The notes beneath the pieces were generated by a model. The model was given only the letters and a program-made list of their open reading frames with translations, was not told the origin of the DNA and searched no databases. From Archivesica marissinica (taxonomy: Eukaryota; Mollusca; Bivalvia; Venerida; Vesicomyidae), in NCBI GenBank assembly GCA_014843695.1, contig CM026400.1, forward strand, positions 34,986,435-35,050,434: a stretch of DNA of 64,000 bases. Reading direction: 5' to 3'. Positions 25,315 through 38,700 of this stretch are shown one piece after another; the stretch's first letter is position 1; each line of letters opens with the position of its first letter. A program made the translations under genes and the position numbers.

Positions 25315-25915
25315 CAATACTTGATTGTCAAACCTGTCCAAGTGGCCACCTCCATTAAGTGGCCAACACTGTATATAAATGCAGTAAACCTTTATTGAGC
25401 TTGACAATCAAACCTGTATTTAAAAGCATTCAACCTGTGTTAAGCAGCCACAAAACCTGTTTTTATAAACAGCCAACCTGTATTAAGCGGTCACACCTGT
25501 ATTTATAAGCAGTCAACCTGTATTAAGCAGTCACACCTGTATTTATAAGCAGTCAACCTGTATTAAGCAGTCACACCTGTATTTATAAGCAGTCAACCTG
25601 TATTAAGCAGTCACATCTGTATTTATAAGCAGTCAACCTGTATTAAGTAGTCACACCTGTATTTATAAGCAGTCAACTTGTATTTAAAGCAGTCAAACCT
25701 GTATTTAAAAGCAGTCGACCTGTATTAAGCAGCCAGCAAACCTGTATTTATATAAATAAGTAGTCGACCTGTATTAAGCAGCCAGCAAACCTGTATTTAT
25801 ATAAATAAGTAGTCAACCTGTATTAAGCAGCCAAACCTGTGTTTATAAGCAGTCAACCTGTATTCAGCCAAACCTGTATTTAAAAGCAGTCAACCTGTAT
25901 TAAACAGTGAATTAC
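25315..25915. repeat. 40-bp tandem array (array 10)
   Basis: Irregular copies of a unit of about 40 bp, core AGCAGTCAACCTGTATTAAG, with several length variants. The first part (CAAACCTGTCC ... GGCCACCTCCATTAA) resembles the 36-bp unit of array 2, so both arrays may derive from the same dispersed sequence. Confidence 0.88.
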
Positions 25916-26034
25916 TGTATTTTCAACACTGGCCATTAGATCAAGCCATAACCTCTGTCAAGCATCCATCTCTACTAATGTAAGTTTCCACTTTGTGTCG
26001 CTCCCTTGTCAGGCTGTTTGATAATGCTATACTG

Positions 26035-26262
26035 TACAATACTGTAACCTATCGCCTCTGATGGTCACGGGTTCGAGCCCCGCTCAGAACCGTGTCTCAT
26101 TTATATGAAAAAGTTGGCAGTTTCTTACGGAGGTTGGTGCACCAAGTACTGGTTAACCGCTGGAGCCTGCCCAGGAAAGGTGTTGTTGGGTAAACTGCCC
26201 GTCACTCAAATGGGAAACCGGTAGCGACGTTAAATAAACTTAAATTAAAAAAAAAAAAAACT
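26035..26262 (+). mobile_element. SINE family B, copy 1 (5'-truncated), poly-A tail
   Basis: It matches the element at 27,596-27,812: a B box GGTTCGAGCCC near 26,070, a body with AAAAAGTTGGCAGTTTCTTACG, and a 3' end GCGACGTTAAATAAACTTAAA followed by a run of A. The A-box end is missing or diverged. The A run indicates LINE-mediated retroposition. Confidence 0.82.
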
Positions 26263-26271
26263 GTTCGTTAG

Positions 26272-26818
26272 TTCCAAGTTACTGTACTTTGGTGCCAAGT
26301 TACTGTACTTTAGTGACACGTTACTGTACTTTAGTGCCAAGTTACTATACTTTAGTGCCATGGTTCTACTGTACTTTAATGCCAAGTTACTGTACTTTTA
26401 GTGTCAAGTTACTATACTTTGCCAATTTACTGTACTTTAGTGCCATGGCTCTACTGTACTTTAGTCCCAAGTTACTGTACTTTAGTGACAAGTTACTGTA
26501 CTTTAGTGACAAGTTACTGTACTTTAGTGCCAAGTCACTGTACTTTAGTGCCAAGTTACTGTACTTTAGTGCCAAGTTACTGTACTTTAGTGCCATGGTT
26601 CTACTGTACTTTAGTGCCAAGTTACTGTACTTTAATGCCATGACTCTACTGTACTTTAGTACCAAGTTACTGTATTTTAGTGCCATGGTTCTACTGTACT
26701 TTAGTGCCAAGTTACTGTACTTTAGTGCCAAGTTACCGTATTTTAATGCCATGGTTCTACTGTACTTTAATGCCATGGTTCTACTGTACTTTAATGCCAT
26801 GGTTCTACTGTACTTTAG
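26272..26818. repeat. 21-bp tandem array (array 11)
   Basis: About 25 irregular copies of a 21-bp unit, core TACTGTACTTTAGTGCCAAG, mixed with a slightly longer variant containing GCCATGGTTC. It starts directly after the poly-A tail of the upstream SINE. Open frames on both strands follow from the 21-bp length. Confidence 0.9.
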
Positions 26819-27148
26819 TGCCATGGTTCTACTGTACTTTAGTACCAAGTTACTGTACTGTAATAGTAACTGTGAGCGACCTTGGCATTCCCCCCAGTGT
26901 GTGCTACTTGTGTTATCTATCACCTGTATGCCATGGTTCTACTGTACTTTAGTACCAAGTTACTGTACTGTAATAGTAACTGTGAGCGACCTTGGCATTC
27001 CCCCCAGTGTGTGCTACTTGTGTTATCTATCACCTGTATGCCATGGTTCTACTGTACTTTAGTACCAAGTTACTGTACTGTAATAGTAACTGTGAGCGAC
27101 CTTGGCATTCCCCCCAGTGTGTGCTACTTGTGTTATCTATCACCTGTA
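26819..27148. repeat. 110-bp unit, three perfect-looking copies (array 12)
   Basis: Three copies of 110 bp (26,819-26,928; 26,929-27,038; 27,039-27,148). Each begins TGCCATGGTTCTACTGTAC, i.e. with the variant unit of the 21-bp array, and ends in unrelated sequence (GACCTTGGCATTCCCCCCAG). The edge of the 21-bp array plus its flank was therefore amplified as a new, longer unit. Confidence 0.93.
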
Positions 27149-27290
27149 CCCAATTCCAGAACAATTACTCCCCCAACAATTTTTATAGCAATTTATCTAT
27201 CTGACATATCTACAGCAGGAAGGTATGGGGCGTTCCAAAATTAATGAGCTTGTGTAAGTCTAGTATAGCTTTTTTTCTGATGTCTGCCTA

Positions 27291-27305
27291 CGTAGTCGAG
27301 TGGTT
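27291..27305. repeat. Target-site duplication: SINE A inside SINE B
   Basis: CGTAGTCGAGTGGTT is present at 27,291-27,305 and again at 27,596-27,610, flanking the family A SINE. The sequence is the A-box region of SINE family B. Confidence 0.9.
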
Positions 27306-27595
27306 GTTTGTTTTACGTTTATTTATCGTCGCTACCGGTTGCCCATATGAGCGACGCCTCCTGAAGAGATTAGTCATTTTAGATTTTGGAGGATAGTGCA
27401 ATGATACAGACAGAGACCCATCCAGAGTCTCCTCTGGTTCTTTTACGTGCACAGTGTAAAGCACCGACACGAGACCTCGGTTTAACGTCCCATCTGAAAG
27501 ACTGTTAATTTTATTAGGGTCAGATGGGGGATCGAACCTGCGATCCCTGGATTACCAGTCCTGCGTGTTACCACTGGACTACAGATCCGTCTGTC
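27306..27595 (-). mobile_element. SINE family A, minus-strand copy
   Basis: A 290-bp tRNA-derived SINE read on the minus strand. The head is GATCTGTAGTCCAGTGG (A box TAGTCCAGTGG) with B box GGTTCGATCCC. The body contains AAAGAACCAGAGGAGACTC and GACTAATCTCTTCAGGAGGC, and the tail is ATAAATAAACGTAAAAC. A perfect 15-bp TSD flanks it. Further copies are at 41,156, 41,842, 44,385 and 45,036. Confidence 0.9.
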
Positions 27596-27812
27596 CGTAG
27601 TCGAGTGGTTAAGGTCGCTGGCATCTATACCACTGTAACCTATCATCACTGATGGTCACAGGTTCAAGCCCCGCTCAGACTGTCTCTTTATATGAAAAAG
27701 TTGGCAGTTTCTTACGGAGGTTTGTGCACCAAGTACTGGTTAGAGCCTGCCTAGGAAAGGTGTTAGGTAAACTGCCCATCGCTCAAATGGGAAGCGACGT
27801 TAAATAAACTTG
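27596..27812 (+). mobile_element. SINE family B, copy 2, interrupted by SINE A
   Basis: A box TAGTCGAGTGG at 27,598, B box GGTTCAAGCCC near 27,660, body AAAAAGTTGGCAGTTTCTTACG, and end GAAGCGACGTTAAATAAACT. Its first 15 bp were duplicated when the minus-strand family A SINE inserted, so a second A box sits upstream at 27,291. Confidence 0.88.
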
Positions 27813-28165
27813 TTCCGAGTTGTCCGGTTAGCTCGGTTGTTATAAAGTTCACTTCTCACAAATGCAACCCTCAGGAGGATGCCTAGAGGGTTCTGGGGGC
27901 ATGCTCCGCCTCAGAAAGTATGAATCCTAGAATGTCAATATTGCATACATTACGTTTTGGATATTCAAATTTCGATATTTTCAGAGATATGAATTTGACT
28001 TTTTATGTTGTGCAGAATGTATGTAACCTCCTCCAAGTTAACAACCAAACTCTTCTCCACCTCCCCCCCCCCCCAATCCTACAGATTAGATTTTATTGCA
28101 TTTTGTTGGTTTTAGATTTATTATTTTCTAGGACAATCTGCAGACAGTCTTCTTTATACCTATTG
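27813..28165. other. Interval with a short SINE-head-like fragment
   Basis: GTTGTCCGGTTAGCTCGGTTG near 27,817 resembles the head of SINE family D (GCTGTCCGATTAGCTCG at 49,164), but no body follows. The rest is AT-rich with a run of about 11 C near 28,065. No gene recognised. Confidence 0.45.
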
Positions 28166-31100
28166 TCCATACTCACCTATAGGCTTATAGTAGACTACCA
28201 TACATACTCACCTATAGTAGACTACCATACATACTCTCCTATAGTAGACTACCATACATACTCTCCTAGAGGCTTATAGTAGACTACCATACATACTTAC
28301 CTATAGTAGACTACCATACATACTCACCTATAGTAGACTACCATACATACTCTCCTATAGTAGACTACCATACATACTCTCCTATAGGCTTATAGTAGAC
28401 TACCATACATACTTACCTATAGTAGACTACCATACATACTCTCCTATAGTAGACTACCATACATACTCTCCTATAGTAGACTACCATACATACTTACCTA
28501 TAGTAGACTACCATACATACTCTCCTATAGTAGAATACCATACATACTCACCTATAGTAGACTACCATACATACTCTCCTATAGTAGACTACCATACATA
28601 CTCACCTATAGTAGACTACCATACATACTCACCTATAGTAGACTACCATACATACTCGCCTATAGTAGACTACCATACATACTCTCCTATAGTAGACTAC
28701 CATACATACTCGCCTATAGTAGACTACCATACATACTCGCCTATAGTAGACTACCATACATACTCACCTATAGTAGACTACCATACATACTCTCCTATAG
28801 TAGACTACCATACATACTCACCTATAGTAGACTACCATACATACTCACCTATAGTAGACTACCATACATACTCACCTATAGTAGACTACCATACATACTC
28901 ACCTATAGTAGACTACCATACATACTCACCTATAGTAGACTACCATACATACTCCTATAGTAGACTACCATACATACTCTCCTATAGTAGACTACCATAC
29001 ATACTCACCTATAGTAGACTACCATACATACTCTCCTATAGTAGACTACCATACATACTCTCCTATAGTAGACTACCATACATACTCTCCTATAGTAGAC
29101 TACCATACATACTCACCTATAGTAGACTACCATACATACTCGCCTATAGTAGACTACCATACATACTCACCTATAGTAGACTACCATACATACTCTCCTA
29201 TAGTAGACTACCATACATACTCACCTATAGTAGACTACCATACATACTCACCTATAGTAGACTACCATACATACTCACCTATAGTAGACTACCATACATA
29301 CTCCCTATAGTAGACTACCATACATACTCTCCTATAGTAGACTACCATACATACTCTCCTATAGTAGACTACCATACATACTCACCTATAGTAGACTACC
29401 ATACATACTCTCCTATAGTAGACTACCATACATACTCTCCTATAGTAGACTACCATACATACTCACCTATAGTAGACTACCATACATACTCACCTATAGT
29501 AGACTACCATACATACTCTCCTATAGTAGACTACCATACATACTCACCTATAGTAGACTACCATACATACTCACCTATAGTAGACTACCATACATACTCT
29601 CCTATAGTAGACTACCATACATACTCTCCTATAGTAGACTACCATACATACTCTCCTATAGTAGACTACCATACATACTCTCCTATAGTAGACTACCATA
29701 CATACTCACCTATAGTAGACTACCATACATACTCTCCTATAGTAGACTACCATACATACTCACCTATAGTAGACTACCATACATACTCACCTATAGTAGA
29801 CTACCATACATACTCACCTATAGTAGACTACCATACATACTCTCCTATAGTAGACTACCATACATACTCTCCTATAGTAGACTACCATACATACTCTCCT
29901 ATAGTAGACTACCATACATACTCTCCTATAGTAGACTACCATACATACTCACCTATAGTAGACTACCATACATACTCTCCTATAGTAGACTACCATACAT
30001 ACTCACCTATAGTAGACTACCATACATACTCTCCTATAGTAGACTACCATACATACTCACCTATAGTAGACTACCATACATACTCTCCTATAGTAGACTA
30101 CCATACATACTCTCCTATAGTAGACTACCATACATACTCACCTATAGTAGACTACCGGTACCATACATACTCTCCTATATTAGACTACCATACATACTCT
30201 CCTATAGTAGACTACCATACATACTCTCCTATAGTAGACTACCGGTACCATACATACTCACCTATAGTAGACTACCATACATACTCTCCTATAGTAGACT
30301 ACCATACATACTCACCTATAGTAGACTACCATACATACTCACCTATAGTAGACTACCATACATACTCTCCTATAGTAGACTACCATACATACTCTCCTAT
30401 AGTAGACTACCATACATACTCCCTATAGTAGACTACCATACATACTCACCTATAGTAGACTACCATACATACTCTCCTATAGTAGACTACCATACATTTG
30501 TCATACATACTCTCCTATAGTAGACTACCATACATACTCACCTATAGTAGACTACCATACATACTCACCTATTAGTAGACTACCATACATACTCACCTAT
30601 AGTAGACTACCATACATACTCTCCTATAGTAGACTACCATACATACTCACCTATAGTAGACTACCATACATACTCTCCTATAGTAGACTACCATACATAC
30701 TCACCTATAGTAGACTACCATACATACTCTCCTATAGTAGACTACCATACATACTCTCCTATAGTAGACTACCATACATACTCGCCTATAGTAGACTACC
30801 ATACATACTCACCTATAGTAGACTACCATACATACTCACCTATAGTAGACTACCATACATACTCACCTATAGTAGACTACCATACATACTCACCTATAGT
30901 AGACTACCATACATACTCACCTATAGTAGACTACCATACATACTCTCCTATAGTAGACTACCATACATACTCACCTATAGTAGACTACCATACATACTCT
31001 CCTATAGTAGACTACCATACATACTCACCTATAGTAGACTACCATACATACTCGCCTATAGTAGACTACCATACATACTTGCCTATAGTAGACTACCATA

Positions 31101-31799
31101 CATACTTGCCTATAGTAGACTACCATACATACTCACCTATAGTAGACTACCATACATACTTACCTATAGTAGACTACCATACATACTCACCTATAGTAGA
31201 CTACCATACATACTCTACCTATAGTAGACTACCATACATACTCTCCTATAGTAGACTACCATACATACTCTCCTATAGTAGACTACCATACATACTTGCC
31301 TATAGTAGACTACCATACATACTCACCTATAGTAGACTACCATACATACTCACCTATAGTAGACTACCATACATACTCACCTATAGTAGACTACCATACA
31401 TACTTACCTATAGTAGACTACCATACATACTCTCCTATAGTAGACTACCATACATACTCACCTATAGTAGACTACCATACATACTCTCCTATAGTAGACT
31501 ACCATACATACTCACCTATAGTAGACTACCATACATACTCTATGCCTATAGTAGACTACCATACATACTCTCCTATAGTAGACTACCATACATACTCGTA
31601 TTTGGTACCATACATACTCTCCTATAGTAGACTACCATACATACTCGCCTATAGTAGACTACCATACATACTCTCCTATAGTAGACTACCATACATACTC
31701 ACCTATAGTAGACTACCATACATACTCTCCTATAGTAGACTACCATACATACTCACCTATAGTAGACTACCATACATACTCACCTATAGTAGACTACCA
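28166..31799. repeat. 27-bp satellite (array 13), truncated by assembly gap
   Basis: About 134 copies of a 27-bp unit, core AGTAGACTACCATACATACT, unrelated to the 27-bp unit of array 8. The main variation is CTCAC / CTCTC / CTCGC / CTTAC just before CTATAG. Two copies carry a CGGTAC insertion (about 30,155 and 30,242). The array ends in mid-unit at the gap, so its true length is unknown. Confidence 0.95.
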
Positions 31800-32799
31800 N
31801 NNNNNNNNNNNNNNNNNNNNNNNNNNNNNNNNNNNNNNNNNNNNNNNNNNNNNNNNNNNNNNNNNNNNNNNNNNNNNNNNNNNNNNNNNNNNNNNNNNNN
31901 NNNNNNNNNNNNNNNNNNNNNNNNNNNNNNNNNNNNNNNNNNNNNNNNNNNNNNNNNNNNNNNNNNNNNNNNNNNNNNNNNNNNNNNNNNNNNNNNNNNN
32001 NNNNNNNNNNNNNNNNNNNNNNNNNNNNNNNNNNNNNNNNNNNNNNNNNNNNNNNNNNNNNNNNNNNNNNNNNNNNNNNNNNNNNNNNNNNNNNNNNNNN
32101 NNNNNNNNNNNNNNNNNNNNNNNNNNNNNNNNNNNNNNNNNNNNNNNNNNNNNNNNNNNNNNNNNNNNNNNNNNNNNNNNNNNNNNNNNNNNNNNNNNNN
32201 NNNNNNNNNNNNNNNNNNNNNNNNNNNNNNNNNNNNNNNNNNNNNNNNNNNNNNNNNNNNNNNNNNNNNNNNNNNNNNNNNNNNNNNNNNNNNNNNNNNN
32301 NNNNNNNNNNNNNNNNNNNNNNNNNNNNNNNNNNNNNNNNNNNNNNNNNNNNNNNNNNNNNNNNNNNNNNNNNNNNNNNNNNNNNNNNNNNNNNNNNNNN
32401 NNNNNNNNNNNNNNNNNNNNNNNNNNNNNNNNNNNNNNNNNNNNNNNNNNNNNNNNNNNNNNNNNNNNNNNNNNNNNNNNNNNNNNNNNNNNNNNNNNNN
32501 NNNNNNNNNNNNNNNNNNNNNNNNNNNNNNNNNNNNNNNNNNNNNNNNNNNNNNNNNNNNNNNNNNNNNNNNNNNNNNNNNNNNNNNNNNNNNNNNNNNN
32601 NNNNNNNNNNNNNNNNNNNNNNNNNNNNNNNNNNNNNNNNNNNNNNNNNNNNNNNNNNNNNNNNNNNNNNNNNNNNNNNNNNNNNNNNNNNNNNNNNNNN
32701 NNNNNNNNNNNNNNNNNNNNNNNNNNNNNNNNNNNNNNNNNNNNNNNNNNNNNNNNNNNNNNNNNNNNNNNNNNNNNNNNNNNNNNNNNNNNNNNNNNN
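31800..32799. other. Assembly gap, exactly 1,000 N
   Basis: A run of exactly 1,000 undetermined bases, a round number that usually marks a join of unknown size. Left is the 27-bp satellite; right is a (CA)n run leading into the 33-bp satellite. The right edge matches the junction at about 42,520-42,600. Confidence 0.98.
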
Positions 32800-35700
32800 C
32801 ACACACACACACACACACACACACGAAGGATAATAATTAATAAACTCACTACACACACGAGGATATTAATAAACTCACTACACACAAGAGGATAATAATT
32901 AATAAACTCACACGAGAATAAGAATTAATAAACTCACTACTCACACGAGGATAAGAATTAATAAACTCACACGAAGATAATAATTAATAAACTCACTACT
33001 CACACGAGGATAAGAATGAATACACTCACTAAATACACGACGATAAGAATTAATAAACTCACTACACACACGAGGATAAGAATTAATAAACTCACACGAG
33101 GATAAGAATTAATAAACTCACTACTCATACGAAGATAATAATTAATAAACTCACTACTCACACGAGGATAAGAATGAATAAACTCACACGAGGATAAGAA
33201 TTAATAAACTCCTACGATGATACTAATTAATAAACTCACTACTCACACGAGGATAAGAATGAATACACTCACTAAATACACGAGGATAAGAATTAATAAA
33301 CTCACTACACACACGAGGATAAAAATTAATACACTCACTACACACACGAGGATAAGAATTAATAAACTCACTACACACGAGGATAATAATTAATACACTC
33401 ACTACACACACGAGGATACTAATTAATAAACTCACTACACACACGAGGATAACAATTAATAAACTCACTACACACACGAGGATAAGAATTAATAAACTCA
33501 CTACTCACACGAGGATAATAATTAATAAACTCACTACACACACGAGGATAAAAATTAATAAACTCACTACATACACGAGGATAAGAATTAATAAACTCAC
33601 TACTCACACGAGGATAATAATTAATAAACTCACTACACACACGAGGATAATAATTAATAAACTCACTACACACACGAGGATAAGAATTAATAAACTCACT
33701 ACTCACACGAGGATAAGAATTAATAAACTCACTACACACACACACACGAGGATAAGAATTAATAAACTCACTACTCACACGAGGATAATAATTAATAAAC
33801 TCACTACTCACACGAGGATAAGAATTAATAAGCTCACTACTCATACGAAGATAATAATTAATAAACTCACTACTCACACGAGGATAAGAATTAATAAACT
33901 CACTACACACACACGAGGATAAAAATTAATAAACTCACTAAACACACGAGGATACGAATTAATAAACTCACTACACACACGAGGATAAGAATTAATAAAT
34001 GCACTACACACACGAGGATAAGAATTAATAAACTCACTACACACACGAGGATAAGAATTAATAAATGCACTACACACACATGGATAATAATTAATAAATG
34101 CACTACACACACACACACGGATACGAATCAATAAACTCACACGAAGATAAGAATTAATAAACTCACTACACACACGAGGATATTAATAAACTCACTACAC
34201 ACAAGAGGATAATAATTAATAAACTCACACGAGAATAAGAATTAATAAACTCACTACTCACACGAGGACAAGAATTAATAAACTCACTACTCACACGAGG
34301 ATAAGAATTAATAAACTCACTACTCACACGAGGATAAGAATTAATAAACTCACTACTCACACGAGGATAAGAATTAATAAGCTCACTACTCATACGAAGA
34401 TAATAATTAATAAACTCACTACTCACACGAGGATAAGAATTAATAAACTCACACGAGGATAAGAATTAATAAACTCACTACTCATACGAAGATAATAATT
34501 AATAAACTCACTACTCACACGAGGATAAGAATGAATAAACTCACACGAGGATAAGAATTAATAAACTCACACGAAGGTAATTAATAAACTCACTACTCAC
34601 ACGAGGATAAGAATGAATACACTCACTAAATACACGACGATAAGAATTAATAAACTCACTACACACACGAGGATAAGAATTAATAAACTCACACGAGGAT
34701 AAGAATTAATAAACTCACTACTCATACGAAGATAATAATTAATAAACTCACTACTCACACGAGGATAAGAATGAATAAACTCACACGAGGATAAGAATTA
34801 ATAAACTCACACGAAGATACTAATTAATAAACTCACTACTCACACGAGGATAAGAATGAATACACTCACTAAATACACGAGGATAAGAATTAATAAACTC
34901 ACTACACACACGAGGATAAAAATTAATAAACTCACTAAACACACGAGGATACGAATTAATACACTCACTACACACACGAGGATAAGAATTAATAAATGCA
35001 CTACACACACGAGGATAAGAATTAATAAACTCACTACACACGAGGATAATAATTAATAAACTCACTACACACACGAGGATAATAATTAATAAACTCACTA
35101 CACACACGAGGATAAGAATTAATAACTCACTACACACACGAGGATAAGAATAATAAACTCACTACTCACACGAGGATAATAATTAATAAACTCACTACAC
35201 ACACGAGGATAATAATTAATAAACTCACGACACACACGAGGATAACAATTAATAAACTCACTACACACACGAGGATAATAATTAATAAACTCACTACACA
35301 CACGAGGATAATAATTAATAAACTCACTACACACACGAGGATAATAATTAATAAACTCACTACACACGAGGATAATAATTAATAAACTCACACGAAGATA
35401 AGAATTAATAAACTCACTACACACACGAGGATAAGAATTAATAAACTCACTACTCACACGAGGATAAGAATTAATAAACTCACTACACACACGAGGATAA
35501 GAATTAATAAACTCACTACTCACACGAGGATAAGAATTAATAAACTCACTACTCACACGAGGATAAGAATTAATAAGCTCACTACTCATACGAAGATAAT
35601 AATTAATAAACTCACTACTCACACGAGGATAAGAATTAATAAACTCACACGAGGATAAGAATTAATAAACTCACTACTCATACGAAGATAATAATTAATA

Positions 35701-38700
35701 AACTCACTACTCACACGAGGATAAGAATGAATAAACTCACACGAGGATAAGAATTAATAAACTCACACGAAGATAATAATTAATAAACTCACTACTCACA
35801 CGAGGATAAGAATGAATACACTCACTAAATACACGACGATAAGAATTAATAAACTCACTACACACACGAGGATAAGAATTAATAAACTCACACGAGGATA
35901 AGAATTAATAAACTCACTACTCATACGAAGATAATAATTAATAAACTCACTACTCACACGAGGATAAGAATGAATAAACTCACACGAGGATAAGAATTAA
36001 TAAACTCATACGAAGATACTAATTAATAAACTCACTACTCACACGAGGATAAGAATGAATACACTCACTAAATACACGAGGATAAGAATTAATAAACTCA
36101 CTACACACACGAGGATAAAAATTAATACACTCACTACACACACGAGGATAAGAATTAATAAACTCACTACACACGAGGATAATAATTAATACACTCACTA
36201 CACACACGAGGATACTAATTAATAAACTCACTACACACACGAGGATAACAATTAATAAACTCACTACACACACGAGGATAAGAATTAATAAACTCACTAC
36301 TCACACGAGGATAATAATTAATAAACTCACTACACACACGAGGATAAAAATTAATAAACTCACTACATACACGAGGATAAGAATTAATAAACTCACTACA
36401 CACACGAGGATAAGAATTAATAAACTCACTACTCACACGAGGATAAGAATTAATAAACTCACTACACACACGAGGATAAGAATTAATAAACTCACTACTC
36501 ACACGAGGATAAGAATTAATAAACTCACTACACACACACACACGAGGATAAGAATTAATAAACTCACTACTCACACGAGGATAATAATTAATAAACTCAC
36601 TACTCACACGAGGATAAGAATTAATAAGCTCACTACTCATACGAAGATAATAATTAATAAACTCACTACTCACACGAGGATAAGAATTAATAAACTCACT
36701 ACACACACACGAGGATAAAAATTAATAAACTCACTAAACACACGAGGATACGAATTAATAAACTCACTACACACACGAGGATAAGAATTAATAAATGCAC
36801 TACACACACGAGGATAAGAATTAATAAACTCACTACACACACGAGGATAAGAATTAATAAATGCACTACACACACATGGATAATAATTAATAAATGCACT
36901 ACACACACACACACGGATACGAATCAATAAACTCACACGAAGATAAGAATTAATAAACTCACTACACACACGAGGATATTAATAAACTCACTACACACAA
37001 GAGGATAATAATTAATAAACTCACACGAGAATAAGAATTAATAAACTCACTACTCACACGAGGACAAGAATTAATAAACTCACTACTCACACGAGGATAA
37101 GAATTAATAAACTCACTACTCACACGAGGATAAGAATTAATAAACTCACTACTCACACGAGGATAATAATTAATAAGCTCACTACTCATACGAAGATAAT
37201 AATTAATAAACTCACTACTCACACGAGGATAAGAATTAATAAACTCACACGAGGATAAGAATTAATAAACTCACTACTCATACGAAGATAATAATTAATA
37301 AACTCACTACTCACACGAGGATAAGAATGAATAAACTCACACGAGGATAAGAATTAATAAACTCACACGAAGGTAATAATTAATAAACTCACTACTCACA
37401 CGAGGATAAGAATGAATACACTCACTAAATACACGACGATAAGAATTAATAAACTCACTACACACACGAGGATAAGAATTAATAAACTCACACGAGGATA
37501 AGAATTAATAAACTCACTACTCATACGAAGATAATAATTAATAAACTCACTACTCACACGAGGATAAGAATGAATAAACTCACACGAGGATAAGAATTAA
37601 TAAACTCACACGAAGATACTAATTAATAAACTCACTACTCACACGAGGATAAGAATGAATACACTCACTAAATACACGAGGATAAGAATTAATAAACTCA
37701 CTACACACACGAGGATAAAAATTAATAAACTCACTAAACACACGAGGATACGAATTAATACACTCACTACACACACGAGGATAAGAATTAATAAACTCAC
37801 TACACACGAGGATAATAATTAATACACTCACTACACACACGAGGATACTAATTAATAAACTCACTACACACACGAGGATAAAAATTAATAAACTCACTAC
37901 ACACACGAGGATAAGAATTAATAAACTCACTACTCACACGAGGATAATAATTAATAAACTCACTACACACACGAGGATAATAATTAATAAACTCACTACA
38001 CACACGAGGATAAGAATTAATAAACTCACTACACACACGAGGATAATAATTAATAAACTCACTACTCACACGAGGATAATAATTAATAAACTCACTACAC
38101 ACACACACACACACGAGGATAATAATTAATAAACTCACTACACACGAGGATAATAATTAATAAACTCACACGAAGATAAGAATTAATAAACTCACTACAC
38201 ACACGAGGATAAGAATTAATAAACTCACTACTCACACGAGGATAATAATTAATAAACTCACTACACACACGAGGATAAGAATTAATAAACTCACTACTCA
38301 CACGAGGATAAGAATTAATAAACTCACTACTCACACGAGGATAAGAATTAATAAGCTCACTACTCATACGAAGATAATAATTAATAAACTCACTACTCAC
38401 ACGAGGATAAGAATGAATAAACTCAGGGTGTTAATAAACTCACACGAGTTTTTTTTGGGTGTGTTTGTTTTTGGGTTTAATAAACTCACACGAGGATAAG
38501 AATTAATAAACTCACTACTCATACGAAGATAATAATTAATAAACTCACTACTCACACGAGGATAAGAATGAATAAACTCACACGAGGATAAGAATTAATA
38601 AACTCACACGAAGATAATAATTAATAAACTCACTACTCACACGAGGATAAGAATGAATACACTCACTAAATACACGAGGATAAGAATTAATAAACTCACT

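Noticed and set aside
27530..27600. Functional tRNA gene on the minus strand
   Set aside because: It is the head of a complete SINE with a target-site duplication; no proper acceptor stem can be paired.
28166..31799. Link between the two 27-bp satellites (arrays 8 and 13)
   Set aside because: They have the same unit length, but no shared core could be aligned in either orientation, so equal length appears coincidental.
31079..32885. Frames crossing the N gap (31,296-32,840 + and three on -)
   Set aside because: They consist of satellite, undetermined bases and CA repeat; the N run merely fails to produce stops.
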